Assembly (NCBI RefSeq): GCF_003073045.1
Contig: NC_037590.1
Coordinates: 2,320,016-2,384,015, forward strand
Source of the DNA: Pomacea canaliculata
Lineage: Eukaryota; Mollusca; Gastropoda; Architaenioglossa; Ampullariidae
Length of the DNA: 64,000 bases
Direction of reading: 5' to 3'
Part shown: positions 37,201 through 45,559 of the stretch, one piece after another
Numbering within the stretch: position 1 is the first letter of the stretch
Layout of the letters: each line of letters starts with the position of its first letter
The notes under the pieces: model-generated
The model's database searches: none
What the model was told of the DNA's origin: nothing
Seen by the model: only the letters and a program-made list of their open reading frames with translations
Program-made: the position numbers and the translations under genes

Positions 37201-38314
37201 AACAAGGTCTTTGCCTGTCTACAGATGTCACCAGTCAATAATGAGACATTTGTCTAAGTTGTCAAATGTTTTCGCCTGCCTTTCCACTGCCATGCTTAGC
37301 AGATGCTTACTTCAGGTTCATCTTCACATGTCAGGTCTGAGAAAATGTAAACAATATTTCTCGATAACCGGCTACATCGTTCTACAGTTCTACTTTCCTG
37401 TAACACGCATCTTTCTTGACTACGTAGGATATCTATCTTGAATATACATCTTTCTTTACTACACAGAGCGTCTGTCCTTATCTTTCTTTGTTACATGTAT
37501 CGTCCACTTGTGATGATGTATCGGCCGTGATGCGGACACCTTGGCGATAAGGTGTACCATTGTGATCGTGATCATCTGACCAAGACAATGAAACAATAGG
37601 GAAAGGTGATAAATGAAAAATATGAAGGACCAACAATGAAGTGGACTGTAACCTAAGGGATCAGCCCTGCTCTGTTATAGAGTTCTGAAGTGAACTTTGT
37701 ACCTAGTGGATAGGGAGGCGGTATCATCACCTGTAGGTCCTCACAAGAAAACATGCTGACAACAGTGTACAAGATCTGTTATTTAGAATGACATTTTGAA
37801 TTAACATGAAAATCGTATCATTTTTTGGCTGTTCGTGTGCATGCGTGCACAATATATAAAAAAACACACACAGAGAAAAAGAAATGAGGAAAGTAAAACA
37901 GAAGGAAGAGATAAATATGACTTAGGAGTGCTGCTACATGTTTCTCATCCATATCATCCTCCGCTGCATGTTATTATGTAAGAAAGCTAAGGCGGCATTG
38001 TGAAGTAATTTTTCTCACAGTCTTTCAAATACTTTATAAAGATCTGTGGGAACAAATAGAGGCTGCCATGGATGCCAACACGCGATGTTCGTGTCAATGT
38101 TTTCAGCGCCAAGATCTGTCATGCCGCTGCTTCCGATCAAGGCTTTGGCAAAATAAAAACGTCATGCTTTTCGGAACTGATTTCTTAATCTTATTTCTGC
38201 CTCAGTTACTATATCTACATTTATAAACATTTGGGTACACATTTTGCGTAAAGCGATGATTCTTGCGTTAACTTCCCCATTAGAAAAACAAAACTGACAT
38301 ACCTGGAATTCCAT
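17527..38314 (-). CDS. Ig/FN3/DB-module single-pass membrane protein (IGDB-like)
   Basis: This gene was spliced by hand on the minus strand, about 1,450 residues. Coding exons (high to low): 38314-38303, 35982-35922, 35505-35402, 35207-35114, 34626-34516, 34103-34080, 33383-33223, 32570-32428, 31971-31942, 31570-31430, 31154-31005, 30637-30489, 29751-29625, 29341-29294, 28784-28644, 28128-27967, 27392-27245, 26897-26759, 26541-26482, 26318-26202, 25934-25776, 25272-25109, 24448-24319, 23871-23617, 22119-21829, 21640-21227, 20703-20569, 20119-19961, 19719-19562, 19168-19042, 18927-18874, 18189-18102, 17617-17527. Order: signal peptide, Ig, five FN3, eight DB modules in four pairs, two more Ig, repeat stalk, one TM helix, short tail. 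Similar Ig/FN3/DB proteins are known from nematodes; the DB module is a Cys-rich fold of unknown function. Adhesion or receptor function is inferred. Frames agree at every junction except into the 32428-32570 exon and out of the 27245-27392 exon (see findings). Confidence 0.88.
19042..19719 (-). other. FN3-5 exons
   Basis: The first half is 19719-19562 (PPTEVSATL, IKVTWGRP, WYRVNIAS) and the second 19168-19042 (AISNIAPGSSYKIWIVAGND). They join in phase 0. This is the domain next to the membrane. Confidence 0.87.
19961..20703 (-). other. DB pair 4 exons
   Basis: DB-7 (20703-20569) starts DCCRKVGVPDLCLPLC, and DB-8 (20119-19961) carries HTQCCRESRVPEFCWPVC. As in the other pairs, the first member begins directly with the CC motif and the second has a few extra residues before it. 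Confidence 0.88.
21227..21640 (-). repeat. Coding 39-bp minisatellite exon (Thr/Ser-rich stalk)
   Basis: This exon encodes about 138 residues, mostly ten variants of a 13-residue unit such as EPDLVSMTALVST, ending in NATGNATG with two N-glycosylation sequons. Rich in Thr and Ser, it probably forms an O-glycosylated, extended spacer. It takes the place of the short linker exons (10, 16 and 20 codons) found before the other three DB pairs. Every unit contains TTGTTTCTACAG or a close variant before AG, a good splice acceptor in phase 1. The highest copy, with the acceptor next to 21640, was chosen as the exon start; any lower copy would also be in frame. Repeat copies span about 21273-21660. Confidence 0.85.
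22332..22375. repeat. (AAC)n microsatellite
   Basis: Trinucleotide run of about 44 bases in the intron between the Ig-2 and Ig-3 exons. Confidence 0.9.
22990..23218 (-). mobile_element. Non-LTR retrotransposon RT fragment (RTE-like)
   Basis: Minus-strand translation gives PIWKKKGIMEDCSTYRGIS, the classic start of a LINE reverse-transcriptase domain (Pi(W/F)KKKG...NYRGIsLL). The fragment loses frame soon after. It is an old, inactive insert in an intron of the Ig/FN3/DB gene, in the same orientation as that gene. Confidence 0.7.
24319..25272 (-). other. FN3-4 exons
   Basis: The first half is 25272-25109 (LPEAPTHFRV, ITLTWDMS, FDVHFW) and the second 24448-24319 (YLVTEELDNREYTFTVTARN). They join in phase 0 like the other FN3 domains. 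No DB pair follows; the next exon encodes an Ig domain. The donor of the first half lies inside a tandem repeat (24983-25112). Confidence 0.87.
24983..25112. repeat. Tandem repeat copying the FN3-4 exon donor
   Basis: Three copies of a 45- to 49-base unit start at 24983, 25028 and 25073 (GAGGCATATATA...GTACTGACTGCT). The unit includes the minus-strand donor GCA|GTCAGTAC; only the copy at about 25108 borders the coding sequence. Confidence 0.8.
25776..27392 (-). other. FN3-3, linker and DB pair 3
   Basis: FN3-3 is split over 27392-27245 (PPRAPDNVTV, ISVEWEVP, SYYVTC) and 26897-26759 (YSFQNLEPETGYEITVSSV). Linker exon 26541-26482 encodes 20 residues. DB-5 (26318-26202) starts QCCKKSGISSDC, and DB-6 (25934-25776) carries RTCCSQAGLRSEC. 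The first FN3 exon is 148 bases where its homologues are 2 modulo 3; a one-base loss is suspected. Confidence 0.83.
27757..27860. repeat. 27-bp minisatellite (GGATACAGA/GGAAACAGA)
   Basis: A higher-order 27-base unit of two GGATACAGA and one GGAAACAGA, repeated nearly four times, in the intron between DB-4 and FN3-3. Confidence 0.88.
27967..30637 (-). other. FN3-2, linker and DB pair 2
   Basis: FN3-2 is split in phase 0 over 30637-30489 (PPRLLPL, VKIEWHSS, HYIVQL) and 29751-29625 (VSLTNLAEAEFYSVRVVAVN). Linker exon 29341-29294 is Gln-rich (16 codons). DB-3 (28784-28644) starts QCCIDKSLPSVC, and DB-4 (28128-27967) carries NHSHCCERSGIRDRC. Intron content includes a 78-base (CA)n run at 28161-28238 and a long stretch without structure at 29760-30480. 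Confidence 0.87.
28161..28238. repeat. (CA)n microsatellite
   Basis: A pure dinucleotide run of about 78 bases in the intron just above the DB-4 exon acceptor. Confidence 0.95.
31005..33383 (-). other. FN3-1, linker and DB pair 1
   Basis: FN3-1 is split over 33383-33223 (PPRNVTL, VVTWKPP, GYRISY) and 32570-32428 (SFTISPVIPNTHYILKMVS). Linker 31971-31942 encodes RNLPTENYII. DB-1 (31570-31430) starts NCCEERNVPEWC, and DB-2 (31154-31005) carries NHSLCCVDNNVPTAC. The 32570-32428 exon is the weakest part of the model: with the obvious acceptor its length gives the wrong phase, so either a one-base insertion or another acceptor is involved. Confidence 0.8.
34516..35505 (-). other. First Ig-domain exons
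   Basis: Three exons (35505-35402, 35207-35114, 34626-34516) encode one Ig-like domain. The first Cys is in ALLTCTAKHLG, the Trp in LDWVFEID, and the second Cys in DQGSYRCEV. A 24-base micro-exon (34103-34080, DAEVPLEP) links to the next FN3. The acceptor of the third exon is taken at GAGCAG before ACAGTG, because only this site keeps the frame. The two later Ig domains are single-exon, so this domain has a different intron history. Confidence 0.85.
35922..38314 (-). other. Start and signal-peptide exons of the Ig/FN3/DB gene
   Basis: The exon ending at 38303 finishes ATGGAATTCCAG before a consensus donor GTATGT. It joins in frame to the exon 35982-35922, whose own ATG (35964) opens MTRILALTWFLAAAG. 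Translation could therefore begin at 38314, adding ten residues, or at 35964. The hydrophobic core and small residues near the end fit a cleaved signal peptide. The intron between them, about 2.3 kb, shows no other coding sequence. 5' UTR probably extends above 38314. Confidence 0.65.
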
Positions 38315-38469
38315 GTTAGTCAGACTGCTCAGTCAAGAATTCTCTCTTTCAGACGATATCGCCAACCCTACTTGATCCACCAAGCTTTCCAACCACCCGA
38401 CCACCGTGCTCCCCCAGTCTACCCAGTTCTAGCTGCCTCGGCAGCCTCGGCTTAAATGTCAGGTCCCTG

Positions 38470-39152
38470 TCCAGACCTGTCCATAACAAAGGTCAGTATC
38501 ACGTGGTACTGGGTGGTTGAGCAAGTGGGTGGGGGTGGGGTGGGGTGCTGAGGTAGGCGAGAGGCTGGAGAGATTGGTCTACATGAAAAGCGGGTCTCCT
38601 CGCGAAAGGACTGCGAAACTACAGCTTGACCAAACAGAACATGCTCTCTATATTTTAAATGTTTCAAGTAATTTAAATAGACAGCCCCCGAATTGTGTTA
38701 TAAATATCAAAAGGCCCTTTGAGAAAAAGAAAACCCCATCCTTTGCCTATTTGATATTAATACAGTGAGGATTGGATGTCCTCGGTTCAGATATCTTCTC
38801 GGGCATGTGGCACCTGTTTATAAGGCTGGTTATTTTGCCGTGATGCAGCCTTCGTTACTGACTCGGTGTAAAACACCCATTCCCACCCGCTCACCTTTGA
38901 CACGTTTGACATAACTGACTCGTGTACATCATGTACAATCCCAGCCTTCCTGGCACTGTTGTCCTTTGAGTCACCACACACTTCATTTAGATAATTTGAA
39001 AAATCTGCTCGGTTCCGATGAAAATCATCGAAAACAACTGCTGGACTGTAAAATAAATGTATATACTGTAATTAGAAAGTGCCAGGAGACAGAGTTTATA
39101 GTAGTAAAAAAAAAAATATTAATTTGGAAGTACATTAATAATAATGATAATT

Positions 39153-39205
<53 letters not shown>

Positions 39206-39827
39206 GATTAAGCACACACACACACACACACAAAAATGTTTTTTTCTGATGAAGGAGTTTATGGCATTTACAAAGTGTCGACACTCATGATACACACACA
39301 TGGTTGCCCTTGCACAAATAAACTCATAAACCCACAAACATTTTTACCATCCAAAGATATTTTATTTGACCCTTATCTATGTAAGGATAATTCTGTCACT
39401 TGAAGGCAAACTGTACACTACGGTAAGCAATAATGTCGATGATCATTTTCTTATTGTTTGAGTTGACACAATCGAGGAACGCTACCCTTATCAACAGCCG
39501 ACATCAGGTGGTCCACCCAACACCAACTCTAAGCGACCTGTTGGGCTTCTGATTGCCCCTCCCATCCTCGTGCGGCTTTATGAATGTATGTACAATTTAG
39601 GAAACTCTTCAGGATGAGCTAATTTTAACAGCAGCATTTAATCTACTCTTTAGTAAAAATATCCCATGGTCTCACTTTAGTACTCACATTTTGCTCATGC
39701 TCTTTAATAACATTGTCTCATTGACTCACTTTAAGAAAACCATTACTTAAAGTTGTATATGCACGCACGTGCTTCCAAGCGGTGATGGTAGACCGGTAGA
39801 GGATGAGACGCAAAGTAGGGTACGTAC
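38470..39827. other. Intergenic stretch between the Ig/FN3/DB gene and the M28 cluster
   Basis: I see no coding sequence. It holds the presumed upstream region of the minus-strand Ig/FN3/DB gene, an (ATC)n run at 39152-39206 and a short CA run. Confidence 0.4.
39152..39206. repeat. (ATC)n microsatellite
   Basis: Trinucleotide run of about 55 bases followed by a CA run. Confidence 0.93.
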
Positions 39828-40473
39828 CGACTTCCTCCCCTTCCTCCAGATCAAAGCCAGGGAAGAGAATGGGGGGCGTTACGAATGGCATGTTCGCTGA
39901 GTTTCCGATATGCAAATTATCTAATCATTTTTATAATGATTAGATAAAGTTCAGTCTCAGAAACTATTTCCAATAATATCTTGAAGAGATCTCTATTCAG
40001 TCATAAGCAAAACTAAGTGTTGCACAAATTAACTCGCCCACTCACTCTCATAGTAAGACAGTGTCTGCTTAAGTAGCAAAAGCGTGAGCTGCTAGTCCAG
40101 GAGATATAAATTTAAATTGTGGTTCTCATTTAGTCGATCAGATGCAATGTATACATGACTGAAAGACAATGTTGTACGCATGTTAGTTAACCTGAGAAGA
40201 TCCAGTCTTATACTGTTCACGGATTCGATGTGATTCTTATGACGTACGCGACAACGCCGACCGATAGTTGATGGAAGATGTAAACGATGAAGTTGAGAGT
40301 AAAGAACTAAGCATAGCCAATTGAAAAGTATCATTTAAATACAACAAAACGTCCCACTGAAGCTTGACTTTTCACCAACCTGGCGTTTCTCGTAATGGGC
40401 AGCAACTCTCACGACACTCTCGTCTTGTGTGTTAAAGTAGCGGCCCTTGAGCAATGCTACTGAGACCTTTTAC
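39828..40473 (-). pseudogene. M28 peptidase relic, copy C (exons 3 and 4 only)
   Basis: Two exon relics lie 3' of copy B on the same strand. The exon 3 relic (40473-40380) still reads like RYFNTQDESV and AAHY, but its 5' part is out of frame and the zinc-ligand segment HYDTMRDTPG is cut to HYEKRQ. The exon 4 relic (about 39905-39828) keeps FDLEEGEE, the catalytic Glu-Glu segment, but its 5' half including the GVNDNG segment is unrecognisable. Exons 1-2 and 5-9 were not found. This is a dead gene copy. Confidence 0.65.
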
Positions 40474-41928
40474 CTGCAGAAGTAGAGCAAGACGTGTTCT
40501 AAGGACTTTAGGCGAAAGTAAATGTCGAGGAAGCAGCTGAACAGTGAGCATGCGACGACAGAAGCTGCAGCGATGTTACACCAGAGTACAGATATAGATA
40601 GGTTTCGCTCCTTCTATTTGTGTTTACTTGCTTAAGAAAAGTATTGACTGTTGAGTCCTTTGGTAGTTGGATGCTAAGCGACAGTTGCTATTATCAACCG
40701 CTACTAAACAATTAAAAGCAGTCGCGTTTATCTTTGGAGTGATTGTCTAGGTAGCTATGATATGAAGAGACTTCCACGGACAGGTTTTCATGTTCATGGG
40801 AATTGTGTAGATGAGGGAAATTTTGGGAGGGTTTGAATACAGGTATGACAGCTAACCAGAGGAGAGTGGTGTCCCTTTATCTAGCTGGCTAGAGTGAGTG
40901 CTCTCCCTCACTTTCATATTTTGTGTCTACAGTACATCTGCTACATCCCTGAATGGATTTCTGTCTGCGTCACTTTTCATCTTTTCCTGGGCCATTTTAT
41001 TTCTGGTATCACATCTACGCCATCTTGCCAGTACTTAGATTTTAGATCTACACATCGGCAGTGTTGACTTCAAATTCCTATTTTGTACAGCTGCTTCAGA
41101 AAATTGTGATTTCGAACTATCAAAGCAAACAGTTCAGGCCAGTCTGCAATGACTGACATCAAGTATTTCCAGGAAGTTCAGCTTACAATGACTATTAGCG
41201 TGTTACTCTCACAAGAGTTGAGTTGACGGAGAATTATGCGTGTAATGTGACTTTGAAGCCGAGGGTAGACCACTCGCAGCTTGATGTGTTAATACACGTA
41301 GGGTTCTTCGGCTTATTCAATAAAAATCGTCGATATTGCTGTGTACCTTAATGTACAGTTCAGGCTCACAAGTATCAAGCAGTATTTTTTCAAAAGTTTC
41401 GGCTGGTTAAAATTAGTTTGGGTTTACGAGTTTATTTGTGCATGTGCAAACATGTCTGTGCTTAGCAAGCGTGTATACACATGAACTCCTCCATCAGGAC
41501 TAGGGGTGTGTGAGCTCAATCATTCTTATTATTAACAATGTTGTCATTAGTCGACAGTGACACAGCCAGGCGAGGAAAAGTAGAGATTACGATGGAGTTA
41601 CTCTTATTCAGAAGCTTGCTAATCGGAAGAAGAGTAAGGCAGAAAGTATGACGAAATGGTTGGTTGACTGAATAGTGGTTCCTGAAAACATTGTAAACAA
41701 TCATATTAAAAATATTAAGTTTGTGGTCTCACACCCGGAGGTGAATGGAAACAATACATTAATACGTATAGTAGATAACAACAGTAGGAGGTGATAGCAA
41801 TGTTGATCTTTACTGATATGTCTGACAGACGCCCGCGCGAAAACACTCAGAAAGAGAAACGGGTGGTAACACTAGGAAAAGCTATACGGGTTCGTATAGA
41901 TGCAGCTATATAGAATACTCGTAAATGT

Positions 41929-44900
41929 TTAACTGACCAAATGTGTGGAACCTCCATAAGGACCCCTAAGGTCACTAACAGGCGCCATGCTGTTGACCAC
42001 AGAGATAAGCGTGCGAGCGGTTTTGGCGATGAAGCCGATCTTGACTTCACTCACTTTATTCATGTTGTCACAATCCATGTGGTAACACTGCTTCGTGGAG
42101 CCCCGATTTTCGGCTGAAATGAGAATGATTCATTTCTTTACTGGTGGAAACAATCTTTACCGCTACCGTAATTCATGAAACACTTTCATCACAAGTACAA
42201 CTGTGCCCTTGTACCCGCGATTAATACGTCATGCCATGGGTACAACCTCTAAGTATTATGTTATTATATATTAAAATATTACGATATGTAATGGCAAGTA
42301 ATACGACCAGCGAGAACCTTACAATCAGAAGGGAGGAGAGGGGGAGGAGAAGGTAAAGGGGACAAAAGAAGTGAACTAAGAAATGGGCGCGTTTGAGTTC
42401 TTGGATTATCTCACCTTCTCACGGGTTATCTTATCTTTTTGCGGGTTATCTCACCTCGCTTGGTGCGCGTTAGACACGCACAGTAACAAATATTCACACA
42501 CACACACATACACAGCTGAACACCACCCTGGGCACACTCACCTGTGTCACTCAGAAAGACAGCTCGATCGCCGCGAAGCCAGAAGGTGGTATGGGTACCG
42601 AGAAGAAACTCGCTGAAGGGTTGGAGAGTTTTTTCAGTCGCTGGGTTGGGAACAGACGACGGCAACACGATGTCTTGGATCTAAGAAAACGCATCCGTAA
42701 CATATTACTAGAAATATTTTCTCAATGATAAAACGTTTGTAAAATTTTCAATTACGTGTGTGTCTTGTTTTTAAAAACGCTGGATAGTACACTTTCCCCG
42801 ATCCTCCCTCAGGCCCTAGTTGTAAACTAGAGGCACATCGCTACCTACATCCGTGGGCTTGTTTCATACCTTATATTTATCATCACCCATGGAGTTCCAG
42901 GTGTCTTTAAAGAGGGTAGCTAGAGGCGCGTCGTGACTACGCCCTGTGATCGCCAGGAAGTCACCCGGCCCTTCGTTAGATTCAACATTCTTTACAATGG
43001 CTGGAAACAGCTGTGAATGACAGACAAATATAAATAAAATATAAATGGGAGTGACTAAAAGACGGAAAAGAATGAATAGTTTTCGTAGAAATAAAAACAC
43101 CTTAAAAAAAAAGAGAAAAAAATAAACTGTTAAATAGGAATGTGCAAAGTACTCGGCTTAAAATATAAGATAACATATCGGTCTTAACACAAGTCACAGT
43201 GATGGTAAATATATATTTAGTAGGAAGATACTGCACAAGAACACCTATAAAGACTGGAAAAGCAAGAGTTAGTTGTGCAAGAGTAACAAGAGTAACAGCA
43301 CGAGCTGGGTACACAAAAACTTCAAAAATAGAAACAACAAAACCTCGGTGCAGAAGCACTTACGAAGCATATAAAAATAGCAAGATCAAAGTGTATGAGT
43401 GCTATATCAAAGACATGGCATAACAAGTGGACGCAAGAAGATCTGGGACTTAACAGGAAGAGGTAAAGGGAAATAAGCGAGAAGAGCAGAGAGGAACAAG
43501 GGCAGAGAACTGCATTAGGACAAGTGGCTGAGAACGGCTGGAAACGAGTTTGAAATAACCAGTGATGCATACTGACACAAAGGAGATAAAGGGAAAATGT
43601 AAGCAAACCTTTTTGAAGGTGGCAGTAAAGTTCTGGCTCTTCTTGGTGTCATCGAAGTTAAGAATGGAGTCCAAAACGAGGATACAGTTGACAGTTTTAG
43701 GCCAGAAATTTGGCAGCCACTCTCTCGCCAGTGCTTGCAAACCGCACTGACCACTTTTACACCCACTGTCCTCTAACCAGCGTGCATGTCATCAAAATAA
43801 ATTCAGAGAAATAAATATTTATCTTAAATTAACTTAGGTTACATTCATTAGTTTTTTTCAAATCTTTCTTTTTTCACGTTCGTGAACTTATTTCAGGTAC
43901 ATCCTGACGAAAGACTCTCGGATGCAGTGGTAAATGCTGCACTCACGACATTAACATTTATTTAGTGGGTAGGAACGATCCAACGCGAATATGTAGACAG
44001 AGGGAACAGTGGGCATCAACCCAACACCGTGATTCAAGCGATTTGCTGGTCTTGAAGGGCTCAAAGAGGCCATCATGATTTCGATGCAACATTAAAACTT
44101 TCTTTGCTAACAGGTTCTACTGAAATGTGTTGCTTTGTGTTCTGGGCACAACATTTAATTAGACCTCGATGTGAAATAGGCAGTTTCGTTTTTTTTAATG
44201 TGCTTCGGATTTGTCCCACTATTTATTGTAACTCATCAGACTGACTCAATTTAGCAACATCAACCTACTTACTCTACGGTGGCAACATCCTAATGTATCT
44301 TCAGTAGCAACATCCTATTGTCTCACTACGGTACTTATATCTTACTCATGCTCTTCAGGAACATAGTCTCACTAACTCACTTTAGTACCATCATCTCAAA
44401 GCTCTAGCTTTACGTGCTTCAGAAGGTGATGGACATGTAGGGAAGGATGGGGTGCAAAGTCGAGTACGTACCTGAATTCTCCGCTTCCTTGAAATCAATG
44501 CACATGAAGAGAACAGTGAATATACGATTGGGTTGTTTGCTCACTTCCCGTGCAACCTCCAGCATCGCGACCACTCCCGCGCCGTTGTTATTCACTCCTT
44601 TCGTCGTCATCATCATCGTCAATCAATCAATCGTCTCCATTTTTGGCAGCTACGCAGGACACATGGCGTGTCGAACTGTTAAACCTAGTTTGAGAAACTA
44701 TTCCAAACAATACCTTGCAAGGACATCTGACTTACTAATAAGAAAAAGGTTTGCACCCTAGTTTTTTATGCGGCAGACGATCAAGTTTCAATCTCATTTG
44801 CCTCATCATCATCGTGGTCAGTTTAGGGAACAAGAGCTACAGCTATTGGTTTATAAGTTCGAGAGATCAGAAATGAGGGACTTAGACGAATGAGCTGAAA

Positions 44901-45546
44901 AGTAAAGAACTAAGAGCAGTCATTTAAAAGTATTACTGAAAACACAAGTAGCAGCCGCACTGACTCCTCACTAACCTGGTGTAGTGCGAATCGTGTCATG
45001 ATGGGCAGTAACTCCCACGACACTATCGTCTGGCGTGTTAAAGTTGCGGCCCTTTAGCAAACCTATAACGTTGACACCTGTTACCTGCAGAAATAGGACA
45101 AAAATCAGGATGTTATAAGTCCTCTAGGCTGAACAGACAGACAGACAAAAGACTAGACAAAAATAAGTATACATATATAGAAAAACCTTCATGCCTTTCC
45201 TGTTAAATCATAGAAACTTTAAATAATTTGGAATGAAACACGAAACTCATGGAGTAACCTGTCTATGACAGCCAAACAAAATATGTGCGTAGAGAACAAC
45301 AGTTTACATGAAACCTTCAAGCACAATATAGTTTGTCTCAACGCAGCTTACATTTCTTAGCGCCGTGCTAAAGGTGTGGATATGTGTTTCAAGTCCTAAT
45401 TCTCGGAACTGGTCCCTGATGAATGTCATCGCAGCTCTCTTGTACTTAGCATCATTTGGGTTTTCGAAATGTCGCGGCTCTGCGAAAGTATTTGCTAAGA
45501 GTGCTTTTCATCCTTTCATTGTTCACATCACAGGTCACCTGCTGAG
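41929..45546 (-). pseudogene. M28 family metallopeptidase-like, copy B (damaged, active site altered)
   Basis: Seven exons match copy A exons 2-8: 45546-45352, 45084-44976, 44597-44472, 43772-43609, 43010-42870, 42680-42542, 42113-41929. Splice phases equal those of copy A. Exon 2 has an extra T (TTTCGC for TTCGCA), which breaks the frame; the related copy D lacks this insertion. Exon 4 reads GVNNNG for GVNDNG, so the bridging zinc ligand Asp is Asn, and FKEAE for LEEWE, so the catalytic Glu is Lys. The ligands HxD (AHHDT), LDSI and THTTFW remain. Exon 8 runs straight into a stop (HLVS) and has no recognisable donor or exon 9. No signal-peptide exon was found. If expressed, the product would probably be an inactive, soluble paralogue. 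It lies head to head with copy A. Confidence 0.8.
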
Positions 45547-45559
45547 CTGCAAACCAGTG

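Noticed and set aside
36731..37441. Plus-strand open frames upstream of the Ig/FN3/DB signal exon
   Set aside because: No domain, start context or splice sites support them, and they lie in the first intron of the minus-strand gene.
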